A DNA stretch of 64,000 bases from Spirochaetales bacterium (lineage in GTDB: Bacteria; Spirochaetota; Spirochaetia; DAHUYW01): the NCBI GenBank assembly GCA_027306915.1, contig DAHUYW010000011.1, positions 1 to 64,000 on the forward strand, written 5' to 3'. Positions 8,630 through 17,055 of the stretch are shown piece after piece. Below the pieces are notes generated by a model that saw nothing but the letters and a program-made list of their open reading frames with translations, did no database searches and was not told where the DNA came from. Both the position numbers and the translations under genes were made by a program. Numbering within the stretch: position 1 is the first letter of the stretch; every line of letters begins with the position of its first letter.

Positions 8630-10596
8630 ACCGCAAGGAGCACCGACGAATGGGGCGCCATGTGCTCGAGCACGATCGTGGAATCGGCGCCGAGCGCAAC
8701 CGGCTCGCCGCTCCACGCGTCGACGACCGATCGGCGCCCCCGGTGGTCGCGTCCCGGAAGGTCGCCGAGCCGCACTCGCTTCGTTTGGCGCCGGTCGTGC
8801 ATGTTGAAGATACCCAAATATCCCGCCGTGTTGTAGAAGAGCTCGGGTATCTCCTGTTCCATTGCATCGATCGGGATCGCCTCGCCGCGGAAGCACTCCT
8901 CGCTCAAGGCGGCGATGCGCGAGAGCTCCCCGAGCTCGATTTCCGAAAGGCGCGTGAGGTCGTCGCTCACGAAGAGCGGGCCGCCGGAGAGGATAATCGC
9001 GTTGAACTGGGTCCGACGCTCTTCGGCGTTGAGGGCGGTGTGGCGCCGGCGGAGCATGAGGCAGTCGGGATCGTTCAGCCAGAGGCGCTTGTGCATCTGG
9101 CTTCGCACCATCGCATTGCGCACCGAGTTGCGCACGCCGACCATCGCTCCGGTCCGCAGAAACTTGCCCGAGCGCTTGATCCAGTAGGGTCCGGTGTCAG
9201 GTCCGACCCGCATCACCTCGACGGTGCCTATGCCGGTGGAGAGCGGCATCCCGCAGCCGACGATAATCACTCCCTTGCCGGCCTCCTCCGCTATCATCCG
9301 CATGCCCTTCTTGAGGATCTCCGCGCGCGTGAGGGTGAAGTCCTTCGGATCCGAGTCGCGCAGGGCGCCGGTGAACAGAAAATCACACTTCAGGAAGGTG
9401 AAGCCCCAATCGTGCACGATGGTGCGGATCACCCGTCGTAGGTACTCCTCGCATCGGGGATTGGTGATGTCGAGGCCATGATAGAGATGGCCCTTCCAGA
9501 AGGGATTGTAGCCTGCGACGATCCGCCGGCCGTACTCGGTGCGGGCGATATAGTCGGGATGCTCGCGGAAGAGCGCGGAGCGGCGGTCCACGGTAAAAGG
9601 GGCGATCCAGATCCCGGGGCGGGGGCCGGCCTCGCGGATCGCCGTCGCAAGCTCGCGCATCCTTCCCACGAAGGGGTCCGCAAGGTCGAGCCAGTCCCCA
9701 ACGTGGCGCTCGTACCCGTCATCGATTTGTACGACCTCGAGATCGAGCCTGCTGCGGCGGATCACCTCGAGGTTGCGAAGGATCGTTTCCGGGGTGATGT
9801 GATCGTAGTAGTAGTACCAGCTCGACCAACCGCGAAGGTTCCGCGCGGGAAGGCGAACCGGCATCTCCCGTTTCAAGAGGCGGAAGTATCGCTCGGTAAT
9901 CGCGTGGGTTTCGCCCTTCATCATGATGATGAGATCCAGGTCGACCGAATCCCCCGCGGCAACCATCTTCCGCCCGAAGTCGTATTGAAGCTCGAAGTGG
10001 CTCGTCCGGTCCTTGGCGCGGTAGAGATTGAGCTTGATGTAGAAGAAATCGTTGAAGGGAGCACCCTGGCCGACCAGAAAGGACTCGCCCCGCTTGCGGT
10101 CGGAGATCACGGAGTACATCTCCGAAGAGAGGATCCCCGGATGATTCGAGGGAAGATTCGCGAGGTTGCTCGATGCGCGCGAGACCAGAAGCAGCCATGG
10201 ACGAAGCGGCTTCTCCTTCAGCCGGTAGCTGCGGGCGGTCGACCACGACTGGTACCCGTTCCGCATGAAGGAGATGTTTTCGGGATCGAAGTCGCCGAGA
10301 AAGGCGTCGAGGCCGTTCTCGGTGGGAAAGGTGAGCCTCGTGATCCGAATCGACTCCGAGGAGAGGTTGGTGAGCCTGAGACGGAGCATGGCCCCGTCCT
10401 CCTCGAGGTTCTCCCATCTTCCCTTAAGCTCCATCTGCTCGGCTCGGTAGAGAAGCTGGCCCCGCCTTCCCGTGTCCTGTCTCTCGAGCGGAACGAGGCG
10501 CCGGCGGATGCCTACCTTGAGCTGGAGCGTCGGTGAAACGGTGATCTCGTGCCAGAGGATCGACCGGTCGAGCCGCTTCCGTTTTTCCTCTACCAC
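8626..10596 (-). CDS. GH36-type alpha-galactosidase
   Basis: Clan GH-D glycoside hydrolase, about 656 residues, hydrolysing alpha-galactosides (raffinose/melibiose type) in the cytoplasm; no signal peptide. The N-terminal beta-sandwich (to about residue 230, 'MRNGYQSWS') is followed by a TIM barrel: 'VVQIDDGYERHVGDWLD' is the GH36 signature, Asp405 in 'FLKCDFLF' is the likely nucleophile and Asp467 in 'VGPDTGPYW' the likely acid/base. GTG 10596 was chosen because it lies 17 bases after the preceding stop with a G-rich site before it; this start is not certain. Substrate by family only. Confidence 0.88.
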   Translation of the reverse strand: MVEEKRKRLDRSILWHEITVSPTLQLKVGIRRRLVPLERQDTGRRGQLLYRAEQMELKGRWENLEEDGAMLRLRLTNLSSESIRITRLTFPTENGLDAFLGDFDPENISFMRNGYQSWSTARSYRLKEKPLRPWLLLVSRASSNLANLPSNHPGILSSEMYSVISDRKRGESFLVGQGAPFNDFFYIKLNLYRAKDRTSHFELQYDFGRKMVAAGDSVDLDLIIMMKGETHAITERYFRLLKREMPVRLPARNLRGWSSWYYYYDHITPETILRNLEVIRRSRLDLEVVQIDDGYERHVGDWLDLADPFVGRMRELATAIREAGPRPGIWIAPFTVDRRSALFREHPDYIARTEYGRRIVAGYNPFWKGHLYHGLDITNPRCEEYLRRVIRTIVHDWGFTFLKCDFLFTGALRDSDPKDFTLTRAEILKKGMRMIAEEAGKGVIIVGCGMPLSTGIGTVEVMRVGPDTGPYWIKRSGKFLRTGAMVGVRNSVRNAMVRSQMHKRLWLNDPDCLMLRRRHTALNAEERRTQFNAIILSGGPLFVSDDLTRLSEIELGELSRIAALSEECFRGEAIPIDAMEQEIPELFYNTAGYLGIFNMHDRRQTKRVRLGDLPGRDHRGRRSVVDAWSGEPVALGADSTIVLEHMAPHSSVLLAV

Positions 10597-10613
10597 TCCG
10601 CCCCCCGCAGCCG

Positions 10614-11432
10614 CTAGTTGAGACTGAGACCTTCGACCGCTTCTCCCATGATGCGAACCGTCGTCCGCCGCGGGAGAAGGCGGCGCATGAGGAAGCTTAC
10701 CACTCGATTGAAGCCGCCGGGAATGACGATCATGCGCCGGCCGAGAGCCTGGAGAGCCTCGTGCGCAACCTTCTGCGGCTTGAGAACCGGCGGGAAGGAG
10801 CTCTTGGACCTGACGCTCGTCTCGTAACCCGGAGTGCGAACCGCTCCGGCGCAGCAAACCGTGAGATCAATTCCGGACTTCTTAAGCTCGTACCAGAGCC
10901 CTTCCCCGAGGACCAGGTTGAAGCTCTTGGTCGCACCATAAGTCGCAAGCCCCGGCGAGCCGTTGAACGCAGTGAGCGAAGACATGAGGATGATGCCTCC
11001 CCGGTGCCGCTCGCGCATCTGGCTCCCGAAATGGCGCGTAAGGAGGAGGGGGGCGCGGCAGTCGGTGTCGATTACCCTCATGAGGCTTTCAGGACTGCGA
11101 TCGAGAAAAAGCCCGCCGTTCGAGAAGGCGGCATTGTAGACGAACAGACCTATCGCCAGGCCGCGCGTCTCGCGCTCGATGACCGCAACCGAATCGGGGG
11201 AGCTGAGGTCGGCGTTGATCGGGCGCGCTTCCACTCCGTACTCGCGCTCGATCTCTCGGCAGAGGGCTTGGAGCGGCCCGGGCCGACGTGCAATGAGGAC
11301 GACCGAAAGGCCCCGCCGTGCAAGCTCATGGGCATAGGCGGCGCCCAGCCCTTGCGAGGCGCCGGCCACCAACCCCCACGGGCCGTAGCGATCAAGGAAG
11401 TGAGCATCCGGCTGCACGGCGACCCGAATCAT
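10614..11432 (-). CDS. SDR-family oxidoreductase
   Basis: Short-chain dehydrogenase, 272 residues, of the ketoreductase/DltE-like branch. 'AGASQGLG' (residues 23-30) is the dinucleotide motif, 'VYNAA' replaces the usual NAG, and 'MSSLTAFNGSPGLATYGATKSF' contains the Ser-Tyr-Lys set (YGATK). The C-terminus 'VVSFLMRRLLPRRTTVRIM' is amphipathic and may touch the membrane. A possible promoter (TTGAAA, 17 bases, TAACGT) ends 6 bases before ATG 11432, so the mRNA may be leaderless. First gene of the minus-strand block; substrate unknown. Confidence 0.87.
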   Translation of the reverse strand: MIRVAVQPDAHFLDRYGPWGLVAGASQGLGAAYAHELARRGLSVVLIARRPGPLQALCREIEREYGVEARPINADLSSPDSVAVIERETRGLAIGLFVYNAAFSNGGLFLDRSPESLMRVIDTDCRAPLLLTRHFGSQMRERHRGGIILMSSLTAFNGSPGLATYGATKSFNLVLGEGLWYELKKSGIDLTVCCAGAVRTPGYETSVRSKSSFPPVLKPQKVAHEALQALGRRMIVIPGGFNRVVSFLMRRLLPRRTTVRIMGEAVEGLSLN

Positions 11433-11585
11433 TACCGTACGTTAGGATATCACGGGGCTTTTTTCAAGGGAGGGGCTGCGGCGCCTTCCGTCAAGAAGGT
11501 CGGGCCTTTGCCGTTGCGGTCGGACACGCGATCGCGTTCCGGACCGCCGTTTCTCCGCGCCAGGGGGAAGCGTCTCGCACTCGAG

Positions 11586-12335
11586 CTATTCCTCTTGGTC
11601 CGACCTTTCTCCGGAAAGCTCCCCGATCCTGTCGCGAAGCACCGCCGCCCGCTCATAGTCTTCCTCGTCGACGGCCTTCGCCAGCTCCTCTTTGAGCGCA
11701 TCAACGGCATCCGGCTTCTTTTCATGGACTTGCTTCAGGGCGGACTCCAGGTAGTCCAGGGAGCGGATGCGCTCGAACTGGAAAGAGGGCGTGTCGACCT
11801 CGGGGAGGCTGCGGATGCTTTCGATCGCGCTCTCCAGAATCTCACGAGCTGCAGTCTTTAGGTGTTGATGCAGGAACATCATCGCCTTCGAGATCGCGTT
11901 CATTCGCAAGATGTAGGGCTTGTACTGGAGGAGCATCTTCTTGTCGTCGTTCTCCTCGCAGTACTTCTCGACCAGATCGCACAGCTGCATATTGTGGTCG
12001 GTGTCGCGGGCCGTTCTCTTGTAGTCTCCGATCTGGAAGAGGCGAAGATACCGATAGTAGAAGAGAATCCCCTCGTTGGAGAGAAGGAGAAAGTCGTCAT
12101 GGCCGAGGCGGAAGTCGTCGCTCGCTTGGCGGACCCGCTCTTGGAACTCCTCGAGCATCGTGCTCTTCCCGAAGGGCCTCATCCCATCCGGCCGTCCGTC
12201 CAGCTCGTACTGCTCGATCCCGAGCGGAAGGCGGACTTGCATGACTTCGCGGCCGTCGTCGGTCGTCACGATTCGCACGGACTTTTCGGAATCGAACTCC
12301 CATTCCCGCAGCAACTGTGAGATGTCTTTACTCAT
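11586..12335 (-). CDS. UvrB/UvrC (UVR) motif protein
   Basis: 249-residue cytoplasmic protein with no known enzymatic motif in its first 200 residues. The C-terminal 30 residues ('ALKEELAKAVDEEDYERAAV...RDRIGEL') form a UVR coiled-coil hairpin, the module by which UvrB and UvrC meet and which also occurs in McsA/Clp adaptors. ATG 12335 is preferred; an in-frame ATG at 12353 would add six residues but lies within the -10-like region. Divergent from the uracil-DNA glycosylase gene, which makes a DNA-repair or protein-quality role possible but unproven. I do not recognise the N-terminal region. Confidence 0.7.
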   Translation of the reverse strand: MSKDISQLLREWEFDSEKSVRIVTTDDGREVMQVRLPLGIEQYELDGRPDGMRPFGKSTMLEEFQERVRQASDDFRLGHDDFLLLSNEGILFYYRYLRLFQIGDYKRTARDTDHNMQLCDLVEKYCEENDDKKMLLQYKPYILRMNAISKAMMFLHQHLKTAAREILESAIESIRSLPEVDTPSFQFERIRSLDYLESALKQVHEKKPDAVDALKEELAKAVDEEDYERAAVLRDRIGELSGERSDQEE

Positions 12336-12355
12336 GGCTCGCACCCGATCCATAA

Positions 12356-12361
12356 TATACT
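12356..12361 (+). promoter_or_regulatory. -10 element (TATACT) of a leaderless gene
   Basis: TATACT ends 8 bases before the GTG start at 12370 and no ribosome-binding site lies between them, so transcription should begin at or next to the start codon. No good -35 is visible. On the opposite strand the same AT-rich stretch reads TATTAT upstream of the UVR gene, so the two promoters overlap. Confidence 0.55.
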
Positions 12362-12369
12362 AAAGCGCG

Positions 12370-13143
12370 GTGAACTTCGAAAATAGCGAATCGCCGGCGG
12401 AACGCCTGGTGAAGGCCGCACGTCGTCTCGCGAGAGAGAGTGAGGCCCTCCGCTTCGCGCCTCCCGTCACCCACGTCTACAACCCTCTCGTCTACGCCCG
12501 CGAAGCCCATGAGGCCTATATTCGCCGCTTCGCAGCCTCGCACAAACGGGTAGTCTTCGTCGGGATGAATCCGGGTCCCTGGGGGATGGCCCAGACGGGG
12601 GTTCCCTTCGGCGAGGTTGGCATGGTTCGCGACTGGATGGGTATCGACGAGCCGATTGGCCGTCCCAAGATCCTCCATCCCAAGCGCCCGATTGAAGGAT
12701 TCCAGTGCACCCGCAGCGAGGTGAGCGGGCGGCGTCTTTGGGGCCTCGCGCGCGATCGATACGGCGAGGCCTCCGCCTTCTTTGCCGACCATTACGTCGC
12801 CAACTACTGCCCGCTCGTGTTTATGGAACAAAGTGGCCGCAATCGCACCCCCGACCACCTACCTGCCATCGAGTACGCCCCTCTTTTTGCCCTTTGCGAC
12901 GAACATCTGAAAGAGATAGCGCGTGCGCTCGCGCCGGCCTGGCTCATCGGTGTCGGGAAGTTCGCTGCCGCAAGGGTCGAGGCTGTCGTCGCCGCCCTGC
13001 GAGAGGAGGCGTCTGGGGGCGAGGGGACCGGCCTCCCGGCTACGGGCGCAATCCTACATCCGAGCCCCGCAAGCCCCTTGGCAAACAGAGGATGGGAGGG
13101 CATCGTCACCCAACAGCTCCGCGAGCTCGGGGTGTGGCAGTAG
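12370..13143 (+). CDS. Uracil-DNA glycosylase, SMUG1 family
   Basis: Single-strand-selective monofunctional uracil-DNA glycosylase, removing uracil (and oxidised uracils) from DNA. 257 residues. The SMUG1 motif 1 'GMNPGPWGMAQTGVPFGE' (residues 65-82, catalytic Asn67) and motif 2 'HPSPASPLANRGW' (near residue 235, with the catalytic-loop His) match the animal enzyme closely. The start is GTG 12370 with no ribosome-binding site; TATACT 8 bases upstream fits a leaderless mRNA. SMUG1 is best known from vertebrates and is sporadic in bacteria. Confidence 0.95.
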   Translation: MNFENSESPAERLVKAARRLARESEALRFAPPVTHVYNPLVYAREAHEAYIRRFAASHKRVVFVGMNPGPWGMAQTGVPFGEVGMVRDWMGIDEPIGRPKILHPKRPIEGFQCTRSEVSGRRLWGLARDRYGEASAFFADHYVANYCPLVFMEQSGRNRTPDHLPAIEYAPLFALCDEHLKEIARALAPAWLIGVGKFAAARVEAVVAALREEASGGEGTGLPATGAILHPSPASPLANRGWEGIVTQQLRELGVWQ

Positions 13144-13240
13144 GATCGAGGAGGGGCGCGAGGCGGCGATTGCGCCCGCGCAGACAGCCGCCTTCGGTCG
13201 GCGCGGGCCGCGACGCCCTTCCTTCATGCCGCCCCCTCGG

Positions 13241-14272
13241 TCAGACGCGGCTGCCCGCGGGCCGAAACAGCCGGTTGTAGTGGCGCTCTTCGCGCCGCTT
13301 CCAGCTTCCGCGGTGGTAGGCGGCGCTCACGACGAGGGGGAGCACGGTCGTCGCCTCGGCATAGACCATCTGCTCATGGGTGGTTCCCACCTTGCCCCAG
13401 GAGCTCGCCTCCCTCAGGGTGGAGCTCGAGCAGGCCCCGTCGCGCACGTCGGCCACGGTGATCTGTACCGCGTAGGCGTGCACCGGGACCTCCTTGCCGA
13501 GCACCTCGGCGCAGACGACCGTGTCCTGCGCGAAGTTCTTCGGCACCCCGCCGCCGACCATGAAGAGGCCGCTCTTTCGGGCCTTGATCTTTATCTCGGT
13601 AAGCTCGCGAAAGTCGCGCACCGAATCGATCGAGATATATTCGTCCCGCCCTTCCTGGTGGAGGACGAGGCCGAATCCGGCGCTCGAATCCGAGAAGGCG
13701 GGGCAGAATATCGGCACGTCATGCTCGTAGGCGGTCTGCACGAGGCTTCCCTTCTTGACGGCGTGGCGCGTGAGATAGCTTCCCATCTCTGCAATGAACG
13801 CCCTGGAGCTGTAGATCCCGGGGCGAAGCCCATCTGCGATCTCCTTCACCGTGCGGTCGCAGACCTGGAGCTCCTCCTCATCGATGAAGGTGTCGTAGAT
13901 ACGATCGATGTAGAGTCGCCGCAAGGCTGCATCGTCTACGTTCGGGCTGCCGCGGTAGTGTTTGAAGCCGAGCGCCTCGAAGAAATCCATATCGACGATG
14001 CTCGCGCCGGTCGCCACCACGGCGTCGACCATCCTGCTCTCGACCATGTCCGCGTAGAGCCGCATGCAGCCGGCGGCGCTCGTGCTTCCGGCGATGGTCA
14101 GGATGATCGAGCAGTCGGCATCTTCGATCATGCGGAGAAGGATGTCGGCGGCGCGGGCGGTGTCCCGCGAACTGAAGGACATCTTCGCCATCGCATCGAG
14201 AATCGGGGTCGAGTCGAAGCTCCTGATGTCGATGTGCTCGATGGTTTCCTTGAGAATATCACGCTTGTCCAC
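13241..14272 (-). CDS. Deoxyhypusine synthase-like protein (probable polyamine synthase)
   Basis: 343-residue member of the deoxyhypusine synthase fold: an NAD-dependent enzyme moving the aminobutyl group of spermidine through an imine on a Lys. The family segment 'SSTLREASSWGKV' near the C-terminus supplies the Lys; 'TIAGSTSAAGCMRLYADMV' and 'ATGASIVDMDF' are NAD-site regions. GTG 14272 has GGAGG six bases upstream; a longer frame to 14305 lacks one. Bacteria have no eIF5A, so a different amine acceptor is expected. Plant homospermidine synthase evolved from this family, and the agmatinase and arginine decarboxylase just upstream point to homospermidine or a related polyamine. Product is inferred. 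Confidence 0.88.
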   Translation of the reverse strand: MDKRDILKETIEHIDIRSFDSTPILDAMAKMSFSSRDTARAADILLRMIEDADCSIILTIAGSTSAAGCMRLYADMVESRMVDAVVATGASIVDMDFFEALGFKHYRGSPNVDDAALRRLYIDRIYDTFIDEEELQVCDRTVKEIADGLRPGIYSSRAFIAEMGSYLTRHAVKKGSLVQTAYEHDVPIFCPAFSDSSAGFGLVLHQEGRDEYISIDSVRDFRELTEIKIKARKSGLFMVGGGVPKNFAQDTVVCAEVLGKEVPVHAYAVQITVADVRDGACSSSTLREASSWGKVGTTHEQMVYAEATTVLPLVVSAAYHRGSWKRREERHYNRLFRPAGSRV

Positions 14273-14327
14273 TGTCTCCTCCCTGCCGTGGTTAATCAAA
14301 GGCACCGGAGCGGTTCCCGCCTCGGCC

Positions 14328-15179
14328 CTATTCGTAAGCGGAGATGTAGCTCATGAGCTTGTACACGAGCTTCGCCGCGAGAAAATCCGAGGCATGATCC
14401 GTCCCCGGGCACAGCTCCACGACGTCGAAACCCACGATCTTCCGGCGCTCGGCAACGAGACGAAGGAATCTGAGGCTCTCGTACCACGAGATACCGCCCG
14501 GCTCCGGCGTCCCGGTCGAGGGCATGATCGACGGATCGAGCCCGTCGAGATCGAAGGTGACGTAGACCTCCGGCGTGAGCAGCTCGACTGCGCGCTCTTC
14601 CCAACCCGACCGCCCCGCGATCTCCTCTGCGAGAAAGGCTCGCTTGCGCTCAAAGCGTTTCTTTTCGGATGCGTCCATGCTGCGGATCCCAACCTGAACC
14701 GCAGGGCAAAGCTCGGTCACCCGCGCCATGACGCAGGCGTGGTTCAGCCTCGAGCCCTCAAACTCGTCGCGGAGGTCGGTATGGGCGTCGATCTGGAGCA
14801 CCGAAAGCCCAGGGTAGGCCGCGCGGACCGCGCGGACCGCGCCGACGGTCACGGAGTGCTCCCCGCCGAGAACAACCGGAATCATCCCTCGGGAAAGAAA
14901 GCCTCCGACGGCACGTTCGACCGATTCGACCATCCGCTCGGGTGTCGCGAGGTCGAGCCTCTCGCAGTCGGTGAAAATGCCCCGGCGATAGACCTCGGAG
15001 TCGGTCTCGATGTCGTACAGCTCGAGGTGAGCCGACGCCTCGATGATCGCCTCGGGACCCCTATCGGCACCCTTCTTCCACGTGCTTGTCCCGTCGTAGG
15101 GAGCGGAGATCACCGCAAAGCGCGACCCTTCAAGGGCGCAGTAGGCGGGCTCGAGGTCGAGGAAGACCCGACTCATCAC
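14328..15179 (-). CDS. speB: Agmatinase
   Basis: Ureohydrolase family binuclear Mn enzyme, 283 residues, cleaving agmatine to putrescine and urea. Metal ligands are visible: His108 in 'GGEHS', Asp131/His133/Asp135 in 'DAHTD', and the two Asp of 'FDLDGLDPS' near 215. Arginase is the alternative, but the arginine decarboxylase gene directly upstream makes agmatine the logical substrate. The frame opens with GTG-ATG (15179/15176) immediately after the upstream stop, indicating translational coupling; ATG 15176 may be the real start. Followed after 55 bases by the deoxyhypusine-synthase-like gene. Confidence 0.92.
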   Translation of the reverse strand: MMSRVFLDLEPAYCALEGSRFAVISAPYDGTSTWKKGADRGPEAIIEASAHLELYDIETDSEVYRRGIFTDCERLDLATPERMVESVERAVGGFLSRGMIPVVLGGEHSVTVGAVRAVRAAYPGLSVLQIDAHTDLRDEFEGSRLNHACVMARVTELCPAVQVGIRSMDASEKKRFERKRAFLAEEIAGRSGWEERAVELLTPEVYVTFDLDGLDPSIMPSTGTPEPGGISWYESLRFLRLVAERRKIVGFDVVELCPGTDHASDFLAAKLVYKLMSYISAYE

Positions 15180-15812
15180 TTAAGCGTATGCTCTCTGCCC
15201 TGTGAGGTGAAGGAGCGGAATGTAGTGATTCAAAAAGCAGAGAGAGACTATTGCCGTCCCAAAACGCTTCGTTGGTATGAAGCTTTCGATGTGGAGCTCT
15301 GCGCTGTCGAGTCGGAAGTCTTCGGAGTAGCCGTTGGAGTACAGCTCGTGTAAGCTCTCCCGGAGCTGTCGTTCGGCCTTCTCTTTGGGAAGCGAGCCGT
15401 TGTACTCGCACACAAGCCCGCCATGCTTCTCACCGCTTTCACGGCAGTGAAGCCATCCCCAAATGATCCCCGCAGTCGCCCGCTTTCCCCCTCGCGAGGT
15501 ACTCACGGCCATGATTGTCTCAAGGACCGAGCCGTGGATCAGCTCACTCGGTCTTTGGACCTCGTTCGCACAGGCTGGAAGGATCGAAGAGTAAGTGATG
15601 ATGTTGCACATTTCGATGCCGGCATCCCGAAGCGCGAGATGGTAAGAACCTGCATGAACTGTGATGTCACTCTCACCCTTGCCTGTGGCAACAAAGTAAT
15701 CCTTTGGAATGCGCGTGCCGATGGTCGCAATGCTGCACGGCTCCAAAAGATTGAACCCCTGGACGGAAAACGCTCTGGACGCGATCTCCGCTGCGACAGA
15801 AGTCCTCTCCAA
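15180..15812 (-). CDS. Pyruvoyl-dependent arginine decarboxylase
   Basis: Makes agmatine from arginine using a pyruvoyl group formed by self-cleavage. 210 residues. 'IPKDYFVATGKGESD' (about 35-49) and 'LALRDAGIEMCNIITYSSILP' are family hallmarks; cleavage is expected between Ser75 and Ser76 of 'TYSSILP', converting Ser76 to the pyruvoyl group. The first ~25 residues exceed the archaeal form. The TTG start at 15812 is tentative: an internal TTG ('LEPCSIATIG') with CAGGGG upstream is an alternative. First gene of the three-gene polyamine operon; its base composition looks less GC-rich than its neighbours. Confidence 0.92.
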   Translation of the reverse strand: MERTSVAAEIASRAFSVQGFNLLEPCSIATIGTRIPKDYFVATGKGESDITVHAGSYHLALRDAGIEMCNIITYSSILPACANEVQRPSELIHGSVLETIMAVSTSRGGKRATAGIIWGWLHCRESGEKHGGLVCEYNGSLPKEKAERQLRESLHELYSNGYSEDFRLDSAELHIESFIPTKRFGTAIVSLCFLNHYIPLLHLTGQRAYA

Positions 15813-15855
15813 TCTCTTTTGTTCTCCATCTGCTCCATAGGAAAATCGTTAAAAA

Positions 15856-15884
15856 AAGCTACCTTACATCGCGGTCCTTGTCAA
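15856..15884 (-). promoter_or_regulatory. Promoter of the polyamine operon
   Basis: On the minus strand TTGACA (15884-15879) is followed after exactly 17 bases by TAGCTT (15861-15856), about 44 bases upstream of the TTG start at 15812. The -35 is perfect, the -10 keeps TA---T. Confidence 0.6.
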
Positions 15885-15885
15885 T

Positions 15886-15903
15886 GGAAAATCGAGATTT
15901 TCC
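15886..15903 (-). promoter_or_regulatory. Perfect palindrome upstream of the polyamine promoter
   Basis: GGAAAATC (15886-15893), two bases, then GATTTTCC (15896-15903): an 8+2+8 perfect inverted repeat ending one base from the -35 hexamer. The same half-site GGAAAATC recurs at 15840-15847, downstream of the -10. The arrangement resembles a repressor or activator site; no regulator is encoded next to it. Confidence 0.5.
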
Positions 15904-15978
15904 CCCTGCTCTCAGCGCGGCGCGGAGGGAGTCGGCAAGTCTCGGAGATCGATGACCGCAACTATTACGAAAATCCGG

Positions 15979-16998
15979 CTACTTCGTTACCGGTTTGCTC
16001 TGCATCCGAACGACGGTTTCTCGGTTCGCCCGCTGGAGGCGAACGGGTGAGAGTCCCTTGCAGATGAGGGCGAGATCGTCAATGACCATCTCGCCCATGA
16101 GCTCGTAGGTCTCCGCGATGCCACCGGCTCGGTGTGCCGAGAGGAGCACATTGTCCAGGGCACGGATCGGATGGTTGCGCGTGAAGGGCTCTTCGGGAAA
16201 CACGTCGATGGCAGCGCGAAAGCGGCCTGTCTTCAGGTGCTCGGTGAGGGCGTCGAAATCGACCACCGAGGCGCGGCTGAGGAGGACAAAGATAGAGTCC
16301 TTCTTGATGAGGTTGAGCTCTTCGCGACCGAGCATGGCCCGGTTTTCGCTCGTGGCTCCCGCCAGCATAAACATCACCGTGCAGCTTGCGAGAAGCTCGC
16401 GCAGAGAGAGGGGCGACAAACCCTGCTCGAGGAGGTATCCGTCGGGAAGCCAGGGATCGTACACGAAAAGCTGGCAGCCGAACGGGCGAAGGAGTGGCGA
16501 GAGGGCATGGCCGAGATTTCCATAGCCGATCAGCCCCACCCGCTTGTTGCGCAGCAGGAAGCTACCCTCGTTCGACATCCTCCCGTAGACCTCCTTGCCC
16601 TCCCGGAAACGACGGTCGGCCTGCGAGATGCCCCTCGCCAGGGAAAGAGCGAACCCTACCGCCATTTCCGCCACGGCATAGGAGAAGGCCACCCCAGCGT
16701 TGAGGACATGAATCCCCCGCTCCAGACAGGCCTCGTAGTCGACATTTTGCTGGAAGTTACCCTCGACGTTGATGACGGCGCGCAACTTCTGGGCCTTGTT
16801 CAGCCGGTCGCGATGAAGGGTTGTCTGGCCGATGATCGCTATCGCGTCGGGCAGGAGGCGGTCGACTTCCGCGTCGGGCATGCGCTCACCGTCATGGCTC
16901 GCTAGCTTGCCGAGCGAGCGAAGGCGGCGCAGCTCCGCCTTCGAAAAGAGAAGGTCGACCGTCCGGGGATGCGGATCGAGGATAATCGTGCTCTTCAT
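15979..16998 (-). CDS. D-2-hydroxyacid dehydrogenase family protein
   Basis: NAD(P)-dependent 2-hydroxyacid dehydrogenase, 339 residues, a different subgroup from the one at 5948. 'GYGNLG' at 158-163 is the Rossmann motif. The catalytic Arg is in 'LLSRASVVDFD', Glu in 'DVFPEEP' and His in 'LLSAHRAGG'. ATG 16998 follows an AGGGGGAG-type site (minus strand). Neighbours (globin upstream, polyamine operon downstream) are not obviously functionally linked. Phosphoglycerate dehydrogenase-like or hydroxypyruvate reductase-like roles are possible; no ACT domain is present. Confidence 0.9.
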   Translation of the reverse strand: MKSTIILDPHPRTVDLLFSKAELRRLRSLGKLASHDGERMPDAEVDRLLPDAIAIIGQTTLHRDRLNKAQKLRAVINVEGNFQQNVDYEACLERGIHVLNAGVAFSYAVAEMAVGFALSLARGISQADRRFREGKEVYGRMSNEGSFLLRNKRVGLIGYGNLGHALSPLLRPFGCQLFVYDPWLPDGYLLEQGLSPLSLRELLASCTVMFMLAGATSENRAMLGREELNLIKKDSIFVLLSRASVVDFDALTEHLKTGRFRAAIDVFPEEPFTRNHPIRALDNVLLSAHRAGGIAETYELMGEMVIDDLALICKGLSPVRLQRANRETVVRMQSKPVTK

Positions 16999-17055
16999 CG
17001 AATACTCCCCCTGTTGAGTGTCGCCGGCGGGCGCCCTCCGCCCGTGATCGACCCG

